From contig NC_092580.1 in assembly GCF_037975245.1 (NCBI RefSeq), forward strand, positions 18,462,501 through 18,526,500: a DNA stretch of 64,000 nt, read 5' to 3'. Each line of letters starts with the position of its first letter. Within the stretch, counting starts at the first letter, position 1. The notes beneath the pieces were generated by a model. The model was not told where the DNA came from. It ran no database searches and was given only the letters and a program-made list of their open reading frames with translations. This DNA is from Apostichopus japonicus. Taxonomy: Eukaryota; Echinodermata; Holothuroidea; Aspidochirotida; Stichopodidae. Positions 51,101 to 62,542 of the stretch are shown piece after piece. The translations under genes and the position numbers were made by a program.

Positions 51101-51293
51101 AGATAGCAGGTATTTACGGATGGCAGGCTACCCATGCATCGGATTTTCACCCATGAAGAACACACCGATCCTTCTCCACGATCACAATGAATTCATCAAC
51201 GAGGACGTCTTCCTGGAAGGCATCAAAGTCTACGAGGCACTCATCCCTGCCTTGAGTGGTGTTCCAAAATCTCCAATCTGGGAAACCAATTAA
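39169..51293 (+). CDS. ACY1: Aminoacylase-1 (N-acyl-L-amino-acid amidohydrolase, M20 family), complete
   Basis: Cytosolic zinc enzyme that hydrolyses N-acetylated amino acids. Fifteen exons join in frame to 407 codons, the usual size: 39169-39262, 39477-39541, 39816-39920, 40637-40708, 42552-42574, 42911-42987, 43352-43438, 44134-44190, 45125-45198, 45494-45543, 47024-47084, 47835-47915, 48892-48960, 49203-49279 and 51062-51293. The visible metal and catalytic motifs are in order: SHMDVVP (exon 3), GTQDMKS (exons 4-5, bridging Asp), DEEIGGSG (exon 7, general-base Glu), LDEG (exons 7-8) and LLHDHNE (exon 15). TGHGSRFIENY marks the dimerisation region. All introns are GT-AG. Exon 5 is only 23 bp. 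A TATATAA-like stretch lies about 65 bp before the ATG. Intron 4 carries an hAT-like insertion and introns 10 and 14 carry minisatellites. A truncated twin lies at 7325-8854. Confidence 0.96.
40752..41921. mobile_element. hAT-like element in aminoacylase intron 4, only in copy B
   Basis: Ends TAGTGTTTACACGGGT and the inverse of TAGTGTTTGCACGGGT. The exact 8-bp duplication GCTAATTG is at 40744-40751 and 41922-41929. Copy A has the single GCTAATTG at about 8890, an exact empty site. Internally, a segment around ACACTAAGTCAATGGG is repeated about four times (41330-41800), and both ends are rich in CGGGTACCCG palindromes. Non-autonomous. Confidence 0.94.
45893..46742. repeat. 43-bp minisatellite, about 20 units, in aminoacylase intron 10
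   Basis: The unit contains CCCTCAGTCACATAGC, TGGTCTGAGAATTAA and a CCCCTCCCC tract, repeated head to tail with point changes (CGCATAGCCGG and similar). It lies entirely between exon 10 (ends 45543) and exon 11 (starts 47024). Confidence 0.95.
47345..47592 (+). repeat. tRNA-derived SINE, copy 3 (5' truncated)
   Basis: Has the B-box region (GAGTTCGAGTCACTCC), the shared body (GACTTCGGTCAGC, GCTTGCAGGAGGATC) and a CATACATACA tail, but no A box. A triplicated ATGCCTTTCAAT motif lies at its left edge. Located in aminoacylase intron 11. Confidence 0.78.
49815..50960. repeat. ~42-bp G-rich minisatellite, about 27 units, in aminoacylase intron 14
   Basis: The unit is built from GGACATGGGGTGGGG, GGAGGGCTTTGGG and ATGCTGCTCAT. 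Some variants recur at longer periods: a TTCKGGAGGAGGGCTTTGTG type about 236 bp apart, and a CATAGGATGGGG type about 638 bp apart, which indicates higher-order duplication. Long open frames in several phases are by-products. It lies between exon 14 (ends 49279) and exon 15 (starts 51062). Confidence 0.95.
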
Positions 51294-53994
51294 TCACAAT
51301 AATGAAAATAACAAACAAATTTGATAAATTATATTAGCTCATTTAAAGTCTGTTGAATTCTTGTGTTTGAATATAATAGATGAAGGAAATACCTGGCAAA
51401 AATGATTTTTTTAATTTTTTTAATGAAGAGATGAAATTTGACCCAAGCCGCCGAATAAACTTAACTTAGCTATAGTGCCACATTATCCAATGGCCAGTTA
51501 TCCATACAGTACTATGTGGATATTTGTACTCAGATTTTCACTGTCAAGAAATATTTGTGTTTACTTATCAACCAATGAATACACTCTAAGACAACAAACC
51601 GTCTTTGTAACAAATTTCATAAGAAACAACTCATTACTTTTATGACTGATGTGACTTTTAATCGTCTTCTCAGTTGCAATGCCAAAAGTGCCAGATAATT
51701 ACAACAGGAAATGCATGATTTCAGATAAGGTGTATCTGGTTTATATTTAGAATTTTTTATATCAATGCTGTAAATAGTTGAATAAAATTCAATCAAATAG
51801 TTGGGCGCTATTGAGTAGATTAATATTAATAAAGGTTAATCGATAAATTGATCATTATCATGTTACAGACTGAACGAAGATCATTCTGTGCCAGTCTTCA
51901 TAGTTTACTATTCCCAATTTTTTTTTTTTTTAAGGATATGAAAACAGATTACCTGTTTGGTCAGTGTTAAGCTTGATGGTAACAACTGTAGTCTTATCAT
52001 TTATGCATGCACAATACATGTTTGGTTGATAGATATAATGTACTGTAATAAATTTCGTTGAATAAATCGATCATAACGGAAGGCTAGTTGTATACTGATG
52101 TTATAGAATGTCGATTTGTTTTGGTTCCTGAAAATTATTACTATTGGTTGTCTCCTGTAATAGAAAAAGCCAACGTAGTTCGGTCAGTTTTACAGTTTAA
52201 TTTGTGACCTGGAGTGGTTAATTATCGAATAATGTGTCTTGTTATTCGAGAGTTGAAAAGATAATCCATAGTTAATAATAATAAAAAAATGTTTACATTT
52301 TTCATATCATACCAACCCGCCTCCCTCTTCTACGGGTCATATATTGCAATCCCTTCTCCCTCTCCTTCTGCAGTTCATATCATGCCATCCATCCTCCTTC
52401 TTCTACAATACATATAACGCCACCCATCCTCCCTTCTCTACAATACATATTATGCTATCCATCCTCCCTCTTGTACAATGCATATAACGCCATCCATCCT
52501 CTCTCTTCTACAATACATATAACGCCATCCATCCTCCCTCCCTCTTCTACAATACATATAACGTCCTCCCTTCTCTACAATACATATAACGCCATCCATC
52601 CTCCCTCTTCTACAGTCATCCCTCCTTCTTATACTCTGGGTCTGATATCATGTAATGTAATTCCCTTAACATAAATGAAACTTGCCTCTTCCCCTTGTCC
52701 TTACTAAAATATTTTAAGGTTCCTCTATACACTTGGTTATGAACAGGGACAGGTATATGTTTAGCTACATTATAGTAACCCCCAACACACCCACCACTAT
52801 TACTATATGGAATTCCATTCAGTACCTTCGGTCTAACTACAATTTGTAAAAAGGGTCACCTAAGATATAGGCCTGGGCACCTAAACCAAAAGGATTAAAA
52901 AATGATCATACAAGACTCAACCTCAATCCCCTTGCATCGAAACTGTGAACACTACAATGTTATGTCCAAGGTGTATCACGAATCCCTTGGAAAGGCAAAA
53001 AAGGAATAGATAGTGTAACCTACGTCAGCGGTGTAACCGGAAGCTTCGGGTCGAAAGGAGGGGCCGGGAAGGGGGCATGCGGCTTGTAAAATAGAACAAA
53101 ACATCACACACAAAACATTGGAGAGGATATTGTAAAGTTTCATAATATATTGAATGTCTCTAAATACTGTACATATTTACACACTACCTATATAGTCGGG
53201 CATTCCTTACACTATACACTGCTACGGGTCGGCCACTGCCTGTGAACCGGGCCCTGTGCATGTATCGGGCAGTGCTAAGATGTCGGGCAGTGCAAATGTG
53301 TCGGGCCTTGCGCAGGACGTTTGGCACGCCTTACATGTAATTCCTTACATGGTCCTACTCTTTTAACACAAGGCAAATTTAAGGCTGGCAGATAGGCCTA
53401 GTTTATCTTCTAAAAATAAGCTTGGGAAGAAGAGATGTAGGTTCTCTCTTCAATCCACCCGATTAGCACTGCTCCATAGTGTCATAGCGTCAGGGAGGAC
53501 AATATATACATAATATTAGGCTATGCCCGCAGTAAAGACCTGACCAATCAACGGTCATTAAAGGGTGCATGAATACTCGCGCAAAAAGAAACGTCTAATG
53601 CCGGTAATCTGACCTAGTTTCGAATGAGGTGTAACATGTGTTAGACACCACCATCGATACCAGAAAATACGCACACAGCTTGCTACCTTCGGTAATTAGA
53701 CACTAGTGTACAGTCAGTACATACAGCTGCTTTCAACACCCACAGCACAATGTACAAACGGTACAGCGATGGACATCTCAGGTCCAGCTAAAGATAACAT
53801 GTATCACGTTTCATTACTGTCTGCATTTTGTAGCGACAAGCAGAAAACTTCACTTGCAAGCAACTTTTTCAGAGCGCGGCACTTGGTTTGGGCGAGTCAT
53901 TGCCTTTACCTGTCTGAACCGCGACCAATGGGGGTCGACTCTCGACTCCATACTTCGTCCCTGCATAATATAAGCATGCATTACCTCCCATATT
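51294..53994. other. Aminoacylase 3' flank and intergenic DNA
   Basis: Candidate poly(A) signals AATAAA occur at about 51455, 51782 and 52062. A minisatellite lies at 52385-52612. No further gene is supported. The frame at 53706-54131 runs into a transposon end and is rejected. Confidence 0.55.
52385..52612. repeat. ~35-bp minisatellite downstream of aminoacylase
   Basis: About 6-7 head-to-tail units with TCTACAATACATATAACG and CCATCCATCCTCCCTC. Confidence 0.88.
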
Positions 53995-54002
53995 CCTCCC
54001 AC

Positions 54003-55240
54003 CAGGGGCGGCGATCTGTTTCAAATATTGGGGGGGGGGGGGGACATTTGCGTGGATGCAGGCGAATTACTATCAAAGCGGAGCGCCACCATTGGTTGGC
54101 GCGCAGCGTACAAGAAAATTTCTGGTTTTGATAGCCCCCCAGATCACCGGAAATGGCACTTTTCGGGCTTGAAATTGACCAACCAGATGTACACTTTTGC
54201 CTGAGAAACCAAGTTTTTCCTTATAGTTTTTTTTTCATTCATAACCTTTTTTTCAAGATTGTCACCAGTCACACATCATGTTCGACCTCATTGCATCTCC
54301 TGTGGATCATTGCTTTTGTAGGTAATTCTACGTAACGCCCCACAATACCCATCAGCCCCACCTTTCAAGGTTTTAAGCCCATTATTTGTTCAGAATTTGA
54401 ATAATAAATTCACTTCAAAACATACCCATAATGTTGTACAAAATTTCATCCATGGACAACCAATATAGAAAAACCCCCTCAACCCCTAACAGACCGGTCA
54501 AAATTGCACGAGAAGAGGGAAATATGATGAAGAATGTTGGTCAAGGAATTTTCGCAAATTCAGACACAGTTAAATTATCGGTGTACAAATATTAAAACCT
54601 CTTATAACGGTTACTATAAAACTTCGATATCATAAAAAATACCAAAAAAATATGCTCGAGGGGGAGGGCGGTCCCCACTCTTCATACCCCCTCCCTTGGC
54701 TACGCACCTGCGGTTAGAAATCTTGTAGGAAAGAGGCCAAATGGAAACCTGGTGAACCTATCTCGATGTGGATCATATACGTACTTACACAAGATGCAAA
54801 CCAAATTTCATTACGGATGCGGTCCGTCTAGCTATTCATTTCGAAAAAAAGTAAAAACTACTTTCGGTCATATATAATAACAAATTGTGACACGGTTAGA
54901 CAGGCGCCTTGCGAGGAATTTGCCAAGAGAGGGGCAAAGCTTGTACCCAGACTTTCTAAGCTTAGCGCCCCCATTAGTTGGCGCAAAGCGCAAAAGAAAA
55001 TTTTGGCCGAAAATGCCTCCCAGATCGCTGGAAATGGCACTTCTCAGGCCTTGTAAGTTGCGTCTAAGCATTTTCTATTTTGAAATTACTAGCGATGTCA
55101 TAAAAAAAATACAAAACATATGCTTAAAAAAAACTATGCCACCAAATATTGGGGGGGGGGGGATATTAGATACTATATCCCCCCCACCTAAAATATTGGG
55201 GGAACATGTCCCCCCCGTCCCCCCATGATCGCCGCCCATG
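54003..55240. mobile_element. hAT-like element, family 'GGCGGCGATC', copy 2
   Basis: Starts CAGGGGCGGCGATC, ends GATCGCCGCCCATG, with perfect 8-bp duplication CCTCCCAC (53995-54002 and 55241-55248). Collinear and nearly identical to 32290-33536, including the two internal modules (about 54070-54175 and 54953-55060). No coding frame. Confidence 0.95.
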
Positions 55241-55248
55241 CCTCCCAC

Positions 55249-58200
55249 CCTACGTACCCTTCAAATAGATATGTTACCTCTACGAGCTCAACGGAAAGGT
55301 GACCTCTACAAACTAGCTTACGTATTAACCTATCGAAACCAGGCGGTTTTCGGTACAATATAGTTACGGTCCATTCCATTCACTTTTGCTTAGTGTCTTC
55401 CATGTTTCACCGAGGAGACTAACGTCGATTTGTAAAATAAAAAGAAGTAGTTATCAAGCATTTCTCATCGCCCAAAGTAACACATTGATTCGATTTTAAT
55501 ATCAGTTTCAGTCCACGCTTGTTTTATGCTTATTAGGTTACTCCTAGATGTTCATCTGCAAGTTTATCATGGTATTTAATCGAAAGATCTCTTTTGTGAT
55601 ATATAAAATCAACAAATCATTTTTTTTTTCTTTTTGCACATTTATTTTATTTGGAGGGAGACGTGGCCTTATAAACACGACCATCTTAATACAAGCTGTT
55701 TAAAGTATTTCAAGCCACTTGAGGTACACATGTTTAAAGGGGCATTCTCCCAAACTAATAAGCGGTAGCCTATAAAGGCATACAGTATGGATTGGTAATA
55801 CTGTGTTTGAACGGTCTACGACTTACCAACATTTAACCAAAACAAAAATGAGACTGAAAACAGTTTTGAAAACTTAGCAATTTTTTGGCATGTTCACATT
55901 TTCACGGGGGCAATACTGAACAGCTGTTGTGACAGTGAAATTAAAGGAAATGCATAACAAGTAGATGTGCACTTAAAGGTGGGATCGCTCGTAATTTCCT
56001 CGTAAATTCTGTCCTTCACACCACCCGATTCAAAAATAATATCAATACTACCCTCTATCGGATCGTCGCTGTTGTCTCGTAATTTCTCAGCAATCCCGTA
56101 TTTACGGCTAGTAAGCAATAAACGGGTTCGGTTACTTGAACGGTGGCCTTGGCGAAATTCCTGCATAGTTTCTTGTCTGTGGCAGTACAGGGAGTTGTTA
56201 TGGAACAACTCCCTGGTCAGTAGTATGCGGTATTACGCCGCGTTTTCGTGTGTGTTGTGTGATACAAAACTCAGTGCTTTGTTTTACGTTCAGAACTTTT
56301 CACAACTAATGGGCTGTACAGTATAGGTTACGGTCGAGCTTTGCATCAGGCGTAATAGTTCGACCAGGGAGCTGCTACTCTAGCAGTTCCCTGCTTTTAC
56401 TCTTTTAGGCCTACATGGTGAGCAGTCGAAGTCAAGAAACAGCTCAAGAAACTAATAGTTATGAACTTTATGTCTGATTCACGCTGACTGGTGTCACAAA
56501 AAGACAAACGCGAATGAGTGAAAAAATTGACTGAAGTGATTACAAACTATTGGGTATCAAACGTAAAGTCAAGTCCGTCATGTGTGAACAATTGGTATTT
56601 CAGCCAATTTAGGTATTAATTATACATAGACTGAGTCACAGCTTACATTGTATTTTATATATAAATTTTAGTTATATATCAGGAGGGAAAGACAAAGCAT
56701 TTTATGTCATATACCATATACAGATAAATATGTATATTTAATTATTTTTGGACTCCTGGCAACGGGCCCTTTAGGCGATCACAGAGCACTTGCCCTAGCT
56801 GCACCCCGTCCTCCTAACCGGTGCACGTAAACCCTGTCCTTGCACCCCTTTGACCCGAATTAAAAAATAACGAAACTTGAACGGAAAAGGAAAGGAAAAT
56901 ACGTTGCCATAAGGGGCGGCTCCACCCTCTTTAGAAAGGATTGGCAAAAAGGGAATAAGTACATGAACAATAAACTAATAGTTATTTCCATTGAAAAGTG
57001 TCTCGCTGAGCATCGGCCGTCAAAGCAAAAAACTTTTTTTTTTCTAAATCACGTCAGTGTATTGCTTTCCAGCGTACTGTACTCCCAGAATTGACTATCC
57101 TGTTTCTTGTTCCGAACGGCTCCCAACGAAATGCCAAAAAGTCGGCAACGGGGTTGGGGTGGGTTACCCAGCTCCACCATGGGGCACCTCATCACGACTG
57201 ACTCGAATTACAACTCGTAACTTTAACTGAAATTGGATTGAATTTAAAAAAATATATACTAGATGTCTGCATGGATCATACTTATCTATACTATTGTGTG
57301 ACCATATAGGCGAACGGGCTCTATATAGTCAACCAGGAGAGACTGGGGGGAAACTTTTTTTCTTGCCACAGAAAATTAAACATTGCCCGGAAGTTCCTAG
57401 CACGATTAATTCATTTCAAACTTCGACGGCAATGAAGGACAAAGAGAACCGTATAGGCCTATGCCTGACTATAAGATCATTGAACCATCACGAACAACTC
57501 CGAATAATCTTCCATTTGCCGATTCATGACACTGGGAAGTAAGGGGTGGGGGGGGGGGGGTGGGGCTTTCCATTTGATCCGCAAGTATATTGAACGGTCA
57601 CCACAACAAGGGTGTATAGCTTGGGACTAGCACGGGGAGACTTGTCAACCTTGTGAACTTTTTTGGGGGTGAGATGCGGGGGGGGGGGATTCGCAAACTA
57701 AAACATACAGGGTAAACAGAGGGGAGGAAAGAGGTCAAGAAAGAAAGCGTGAAAGACAGATGAAGGGATGGAGGAAGAAAGTAAAGAAAATGTGGAGATG
57801 GAGGCTAGGGGTAGAGATAGATATGATATGAAAGTACAGAGAGAAAAAAACCAAGAGCAGAAAAATGGAGATCACTGGGATACTGTCAAATACACAAGAA
57901 GAATATACAATCTAAATACTGGAATTAAATAATGCACCACATAAATACAGCTTTATGACATCAAGAAATCAAAGGGGAAGGATATAATGTTTCAAGGATG
58001 CTGGAAAATAAGACACAACAGAAGATGATTATGGTTTCTGATCTATTAGGCTTCTTCTCTCTACTGCTACCAGGATGTAAGAGACCACAGGGACTCGCAC
58101 AACTCTTTAAGTTGTGATGACCTCTGACCCTTACTATGCCTAACTGTTATCTTGCCAGGAAATAAATACACCAGTGCATGAGAGGAGGTGAGAGACAGGA

Positions 58201-58617
58201 CTGATTGATCGTGTCGATAGGGGTACATGTGATTCAAGAAGATAGATGTAAAGATTAGCATCGTTTGGACACTTCAAATGGGACCCCCTCCCCACCCCCC
58301 ACACCCTCCCCCACGTTCAAATCATATCCCCTCCTGGCAACGGAAATGAACACCAGTATAAATAAACCGATACAGATATTTATACACGCTGTGCGTGTAG
58401 GCCTATATACAATAATATAAAGCTGGCCATTCTCTGATTGTTACTCCTTGATTGAATTTCCCCAACCTTGCCCACCTTGACTTAGAGGGTGGCCAAGCTC
58501 CTGATTCACAGTCATAGCTACTATCGAACAAAATGGACGAAAGCAATTTATCTCAATCTGGTGATGCAGATGTATCATTAGCTGCTAATCCAACATTTGT
58601 GAATGTCGCACAACCTG
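55249..58617. other. Intergenic DNA
   Basis: No gene supported. It contains a pair of related hairpins (56186-56216 and 56363-56393) and G-rich runs (57545-57690). Confidence 0.5.
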
Positions 58618-61600
58618 TCAACAAAAGTCTGGGAAAAGTGCTTGCCCCTGCCATATGTATGATCTCTTTTGTTCAGGATCATGTAAATGTGGCAATGTGT
58701 ATTCGTATAGTCTGAGGTTTTTCTCCCATGCTGCTCCATATCTAATCCTACTGGTAACATTGGACAGAACATTGGCAGATGGCTTCTTGAGAGGTGTTGA
58801 AGTAACTGGATCAGGAGTATCTGTAGAGATTACATAAAACAAGAGTTACTAGATTGCAAGTATCCTGCTATAGCTTCTATGGCTGTGACTAAAAATATAC
58901 CTTTTGTTTAGAACTTATCACACTTATGCAGCACTGGAAACTGATATTTCAATTTAAATGGTGTCATTGAGTTTAGAGGACATTGAAGTTACAAGTATGT
59001 TGGTGAAACCAAGACCACCCTCAAGAAGCAGTTCTAGTCACAAGTCAATACCATGAAAATGGAGACTCCAGTAGGGGAACACTTTCAGCTGCCCAATCAT
59101 ACCATTAAAGACATGTCCCAACAGGTAACTGAATTCGTAGACTAACCATCTCAGACATAGTACACCACAGCAGAGATAAAGTGAGCGGACGGAATGCCCT
59201 AGCACCATTCAACTGAATAGGCTCAATATACAGGAAGGACATGACTAACTTTATCCTGCTCCATCTCTGTATTCTGCTATAGTTTATTCGCCCTCTCTCC
59301 TTACTTAATCCTCGCTTTGTACTCCACAGTTTATCTAAATACCTCTGCTTTCACTGACTCCTTTTGTTCAATACACCATTAACTTCTTTCTTTGTGTTCA
59401 CCATGTCCTCTCTGTTCCAGGCTCTATTGTGTCTCTTGAATTTACTGTTACTAGTCAGTTTGCCTCTAAAGAAGATCCTGATAATATCAGGCCCACTTAC
59501 TTTTATAAATTTTCATACACATGTATGCTTTTTAGTGGATGAGCAATATGCTACCATTTTTTTCTTTTCTTTTGGAATTAAATGAGAATGAAATTGTATT
59601 ATTTTTCTGATCACATCAGATCAGATAAGATTAGCACTGCTCTTCCAGTCTGTAATTCATGCAAGGATAAACATATAAATTTACCTTCTCCTTTCTGAGT
59701 GTCAACTGATCTTTCTGTGGTGACAGCTGCTGAGAATGCCTCTGTTTGACTTTCAGCATCTTTCCGGAAAAGATGCATTTGAAACCTATACAATGAAACC
59801 AAAAAAATTGTCCGTAAATCATATAACTGAAATAGTAATTTTACTGTACACCCCAAGCTTAATTGTATGCATAATGAATCTGGTAATGACCAAATCATTA
59901 CAAACATACATGTTTTTATCATACCTACCCAAGAAAAAATATGAAAGAGAAAAGTAACAAACAAACACTTAGGCATATTTCAATAATAACATATTGTTAA
60001 CCCACATTGATTTAAACCCAGATAAGGATGAGATATTCTTTCATACTCTTCTTCAACATATCCATAAACCGCGGTACCTTTCAAGAATTGTAAGGATAAT
60101 TTTGTGTTGCCCAACTGCTTGCCCAACAACTTGAGCTCACATGTCAATGTAAAATTTACTATGTAAACTTCCTGTCTTAGTGAACTGATTGGTTTCATAT
60201 CGCTAAAAGATGTCCAGTCTTTTGATGAGAGTTTGATGTACACTCATTATTTACCTACTGTGTAAACTTCCTGTTTATGTGAGCAGTTGGTTTCATGAGT
60301 GAGAATTGAGATGCTACTGTAGCTTACACCATGACATAAGCCCACCATTGTGAAAAATTCCTGTTTACACATGAATAGCTTGATTTCAGACTACCATTAA
60401 TTTAACGCTAGATTACTCTCCACAAGAGATAGTTTCGGCCACCAAATTTAATAGATATTATAATTTTTGAACACTAAACATCAGATCATTCACAAGAAGC
60501 TGAACAAAAACAAGCATAGTATATACTGACTATATATAAAAAATATGATAACTTAGCACAGCATCATAAAGTATGAGCATCAGGCCTACACGCAAAAAAA
60601 AAACTGGTACTTTCTTACCTCCAGGCATGGCTATATAAAGGTTTATATAGGTATAGCTATATGTACTAATATGGTCCCTCAATTTGTGAGGCTAATTTAC
60701 CTAACTTCTTGCATAGCAGTTGGGTTCCTTCAAAAATCCCAAACACAGATATGTACACATGATTGCTGGAATATTGGACAGACAGTCAGTAGATAACAGT
60801 ATAACACCCTGTTGCCCAAATGAACCATTAAAACTTGATTGCATATATGCTGGCTGTGGCTGACCTTAGAAAAACCTAAGGTCTAGTTGCATACGCAGCG
60901 GTGTGAAAACATGTGAATCAGTTAGGAGTGATTCTAAATTATTTATGTAGATGTATTATTTTTATAGGAAAAATTGCAGGTCCATGTGGTTGTACTTGTA
61001 CAGCACAGTAGGCCTTCCTCACTGGTGTATATTACAAAATTAGGGAATACAGTTACTATGAACACTAAATTCTGATTACTTATTACTAATACTATAGGCC
61101 TTACTCCTATGTTATATGCCCAGTTAATTATGACTGGGCATAGGTGAGGCTTTTCTTTCAAATGCTCATTCACAAGAATTATTCTTCAAACAAGGACAGC
61201 TGATAACAATTTAGAACCTGGAGGGGGTGGGGATGAACAGATCACCTAGGCCTAGTGGTTAGAAAATATATTTCCATCAATTTGTTGAGGCAAAAACAGT
61301 TTACTTTTTGGTGATGAGAAGGCCCAGCTTTCCATGGCATAAATATGAGGAGTGAAACTAAAGACCCCCAGTCCCTGTGAGTCTTCTTTAGGAAGGATAT
61401 TTTAATTTTTAACTGTATACAGTACAAAGTGGCTATTCTTACAACTAGTCGTAAGAATAATTTCCGACTACGCATGGGCAGTTGCTATTTTTATGATTAG
61501 GAGTACTAATTTTACGACGATGAGTAACAATAACTTCCGGTTAGGGTTAGGGTTATGTTTAGGGTTACCTCTACTACATGCGCAGTTGCTTTATTTACTG

Positions 61601-62542
61601 CACTTGAATTTGCCTTTGTCGTAAGAATAGTTTATAATTGTTACGACTAGTCGTAAGAAACGGCCTATACAGTATCCTCATGACAAGCATTCACAAACAG
61701 TGATGATGATGACTCAGTAATACAACTTACTGCTATTTTGTGCTAGGATAAGTATGATAAGGTTAGCATACGCTAGGTCCATTGGAAAAATAATGAATGA
61801 TAGGCCTAGTTACAAAGCCTAGGCTCATCAAATCATGTATGTTACAAATACAATAGCATAGACACTGCGAAGTTCGAACACCTAAGCCTTAAAATACCCC
61901 AAAAACTATCTTCATTTTATTGACAGATATGTACGTACATACTTGCGCACGGGTCATTTTGGAGAGGAAATAACTGTAGCTTCCTAGTTTTTAGTGATAT
62001 TGGCTTTCGCTTGTAGGTTATCATGGTGAAATCGTGTATTTCTTAGGGGTGTCCGAACTTTGCAGTTTTCTGTACTTCGCAATACTGACAGTTACCTAGG
62101 ACAATACCCTGTAGCCTAGTACTACTATGTACTAGTATTACCCTATACAGTTTTAGCCTAGCTTAGCAAATCATTACCTTTTTGTGTGATCCTGAAGCAA
62201 ATGTTCTGCGAAATCTGCGTTGCTAACAGAAGTCAAATCGTGGACATGTTTGTAGAGTTCTTTCTCCATTTGCCAGTTTACGTAGGAACGTAGAAGATAG
62301 ATCTTCGTGGCATCTCTTCGTCGCTGTTGTTCCTTTGCACTGCTGTTTTTGTCAGGTCCATGCAACAATGGCTTTCCTCCACTTGAACCTATACGCTCGT
62401 TCCACGATAAGGTCGTTTTCTTTCGCCCGATTCTCCTTGCCCTGATCCCTTTTCCATGATTGTCACTATACTCTAGTCTAATCGAATGTATTTGTACGAA
62501 AATCGTACAGTATTCTTTACTCAAAAGGCACACAAACAACAA
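58618..62542 (-). CDS. Probable minus-strand gene, three exons, function unknown
   Basis: Exon 1 (62178-62542) gives 121 codons rich in Arg, Lys and Gln and ends QDHTKR at donor GTAATG. Exon 2 (59685-59785) starts after TATAG and reads FQMHLFRKDAESQTEAFSAA. Exon 3 (58618-58820) starts after CTACAG and reads DTPDPVTSTPLKKPSANV, then a stop. The phases fit across both junctions (AG+G, then G+AT), which random frames would rarely do. The predicted product is about 220 residues, charged, without membrane segments or signal peptide; QMEKELYKHVHDL could be helical. I do not recognise the family. The start codon is uncertain because the first residues (MLFVCLL) may be upstream noise; there may be earlier exons. 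Exon 3 could also end at the GTAGGA near 58750. Confidence 0.42.
58985..59225 (+). pseudogene. Relic GIY-YIG endonuclease domain of a Penelope-like retroelement
   Basis: One frame reads YVGETKTTLKKQF, a stop, then MKMETPVGEHFQLPNH and TIKDMSQQVTEFV. The YVGET, TPVGEHF and NHTIKDM order is typical of the C-terminal GIY-YIG nuclease of Penelope-like elements. In-frame stops and the absence of a reverse transcriptase upstream show a dead 3' fragment. Confidence 0.6.
61425..61665. mobile_element. Small foldback element with palindromic ends
   Basis: The left end has CTTACAACTAGTCGTAAG and the right end TTACGACTAGTCGTAAG; each is a palindrome and they are inverse to each other. Flanked by TATACAGTA on both sides (61416-61424 and 61666-61674), a possible 9-bp duplication. 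It contains three GGTTAGGG-like motifs near 61540-61565. It lies in the first intron of the probable minus-strand gene. Confidence 0.6.

Noticed and set aside
53706-54131. 141-codon frame before and into the element at 54003
   Set aside because: Crosses a clean transposon boundary and shows no family features or splice signals.
60943-61173. Minus-strand frame within the probable intron
   Set aside because: No splice-site or phase support; composition resembles intronic DNA.
61540-61565. Interstitial telomere
   Set aside because: Only about three imperfect TTAGGG-type units, inside a small repeat-flanked element.
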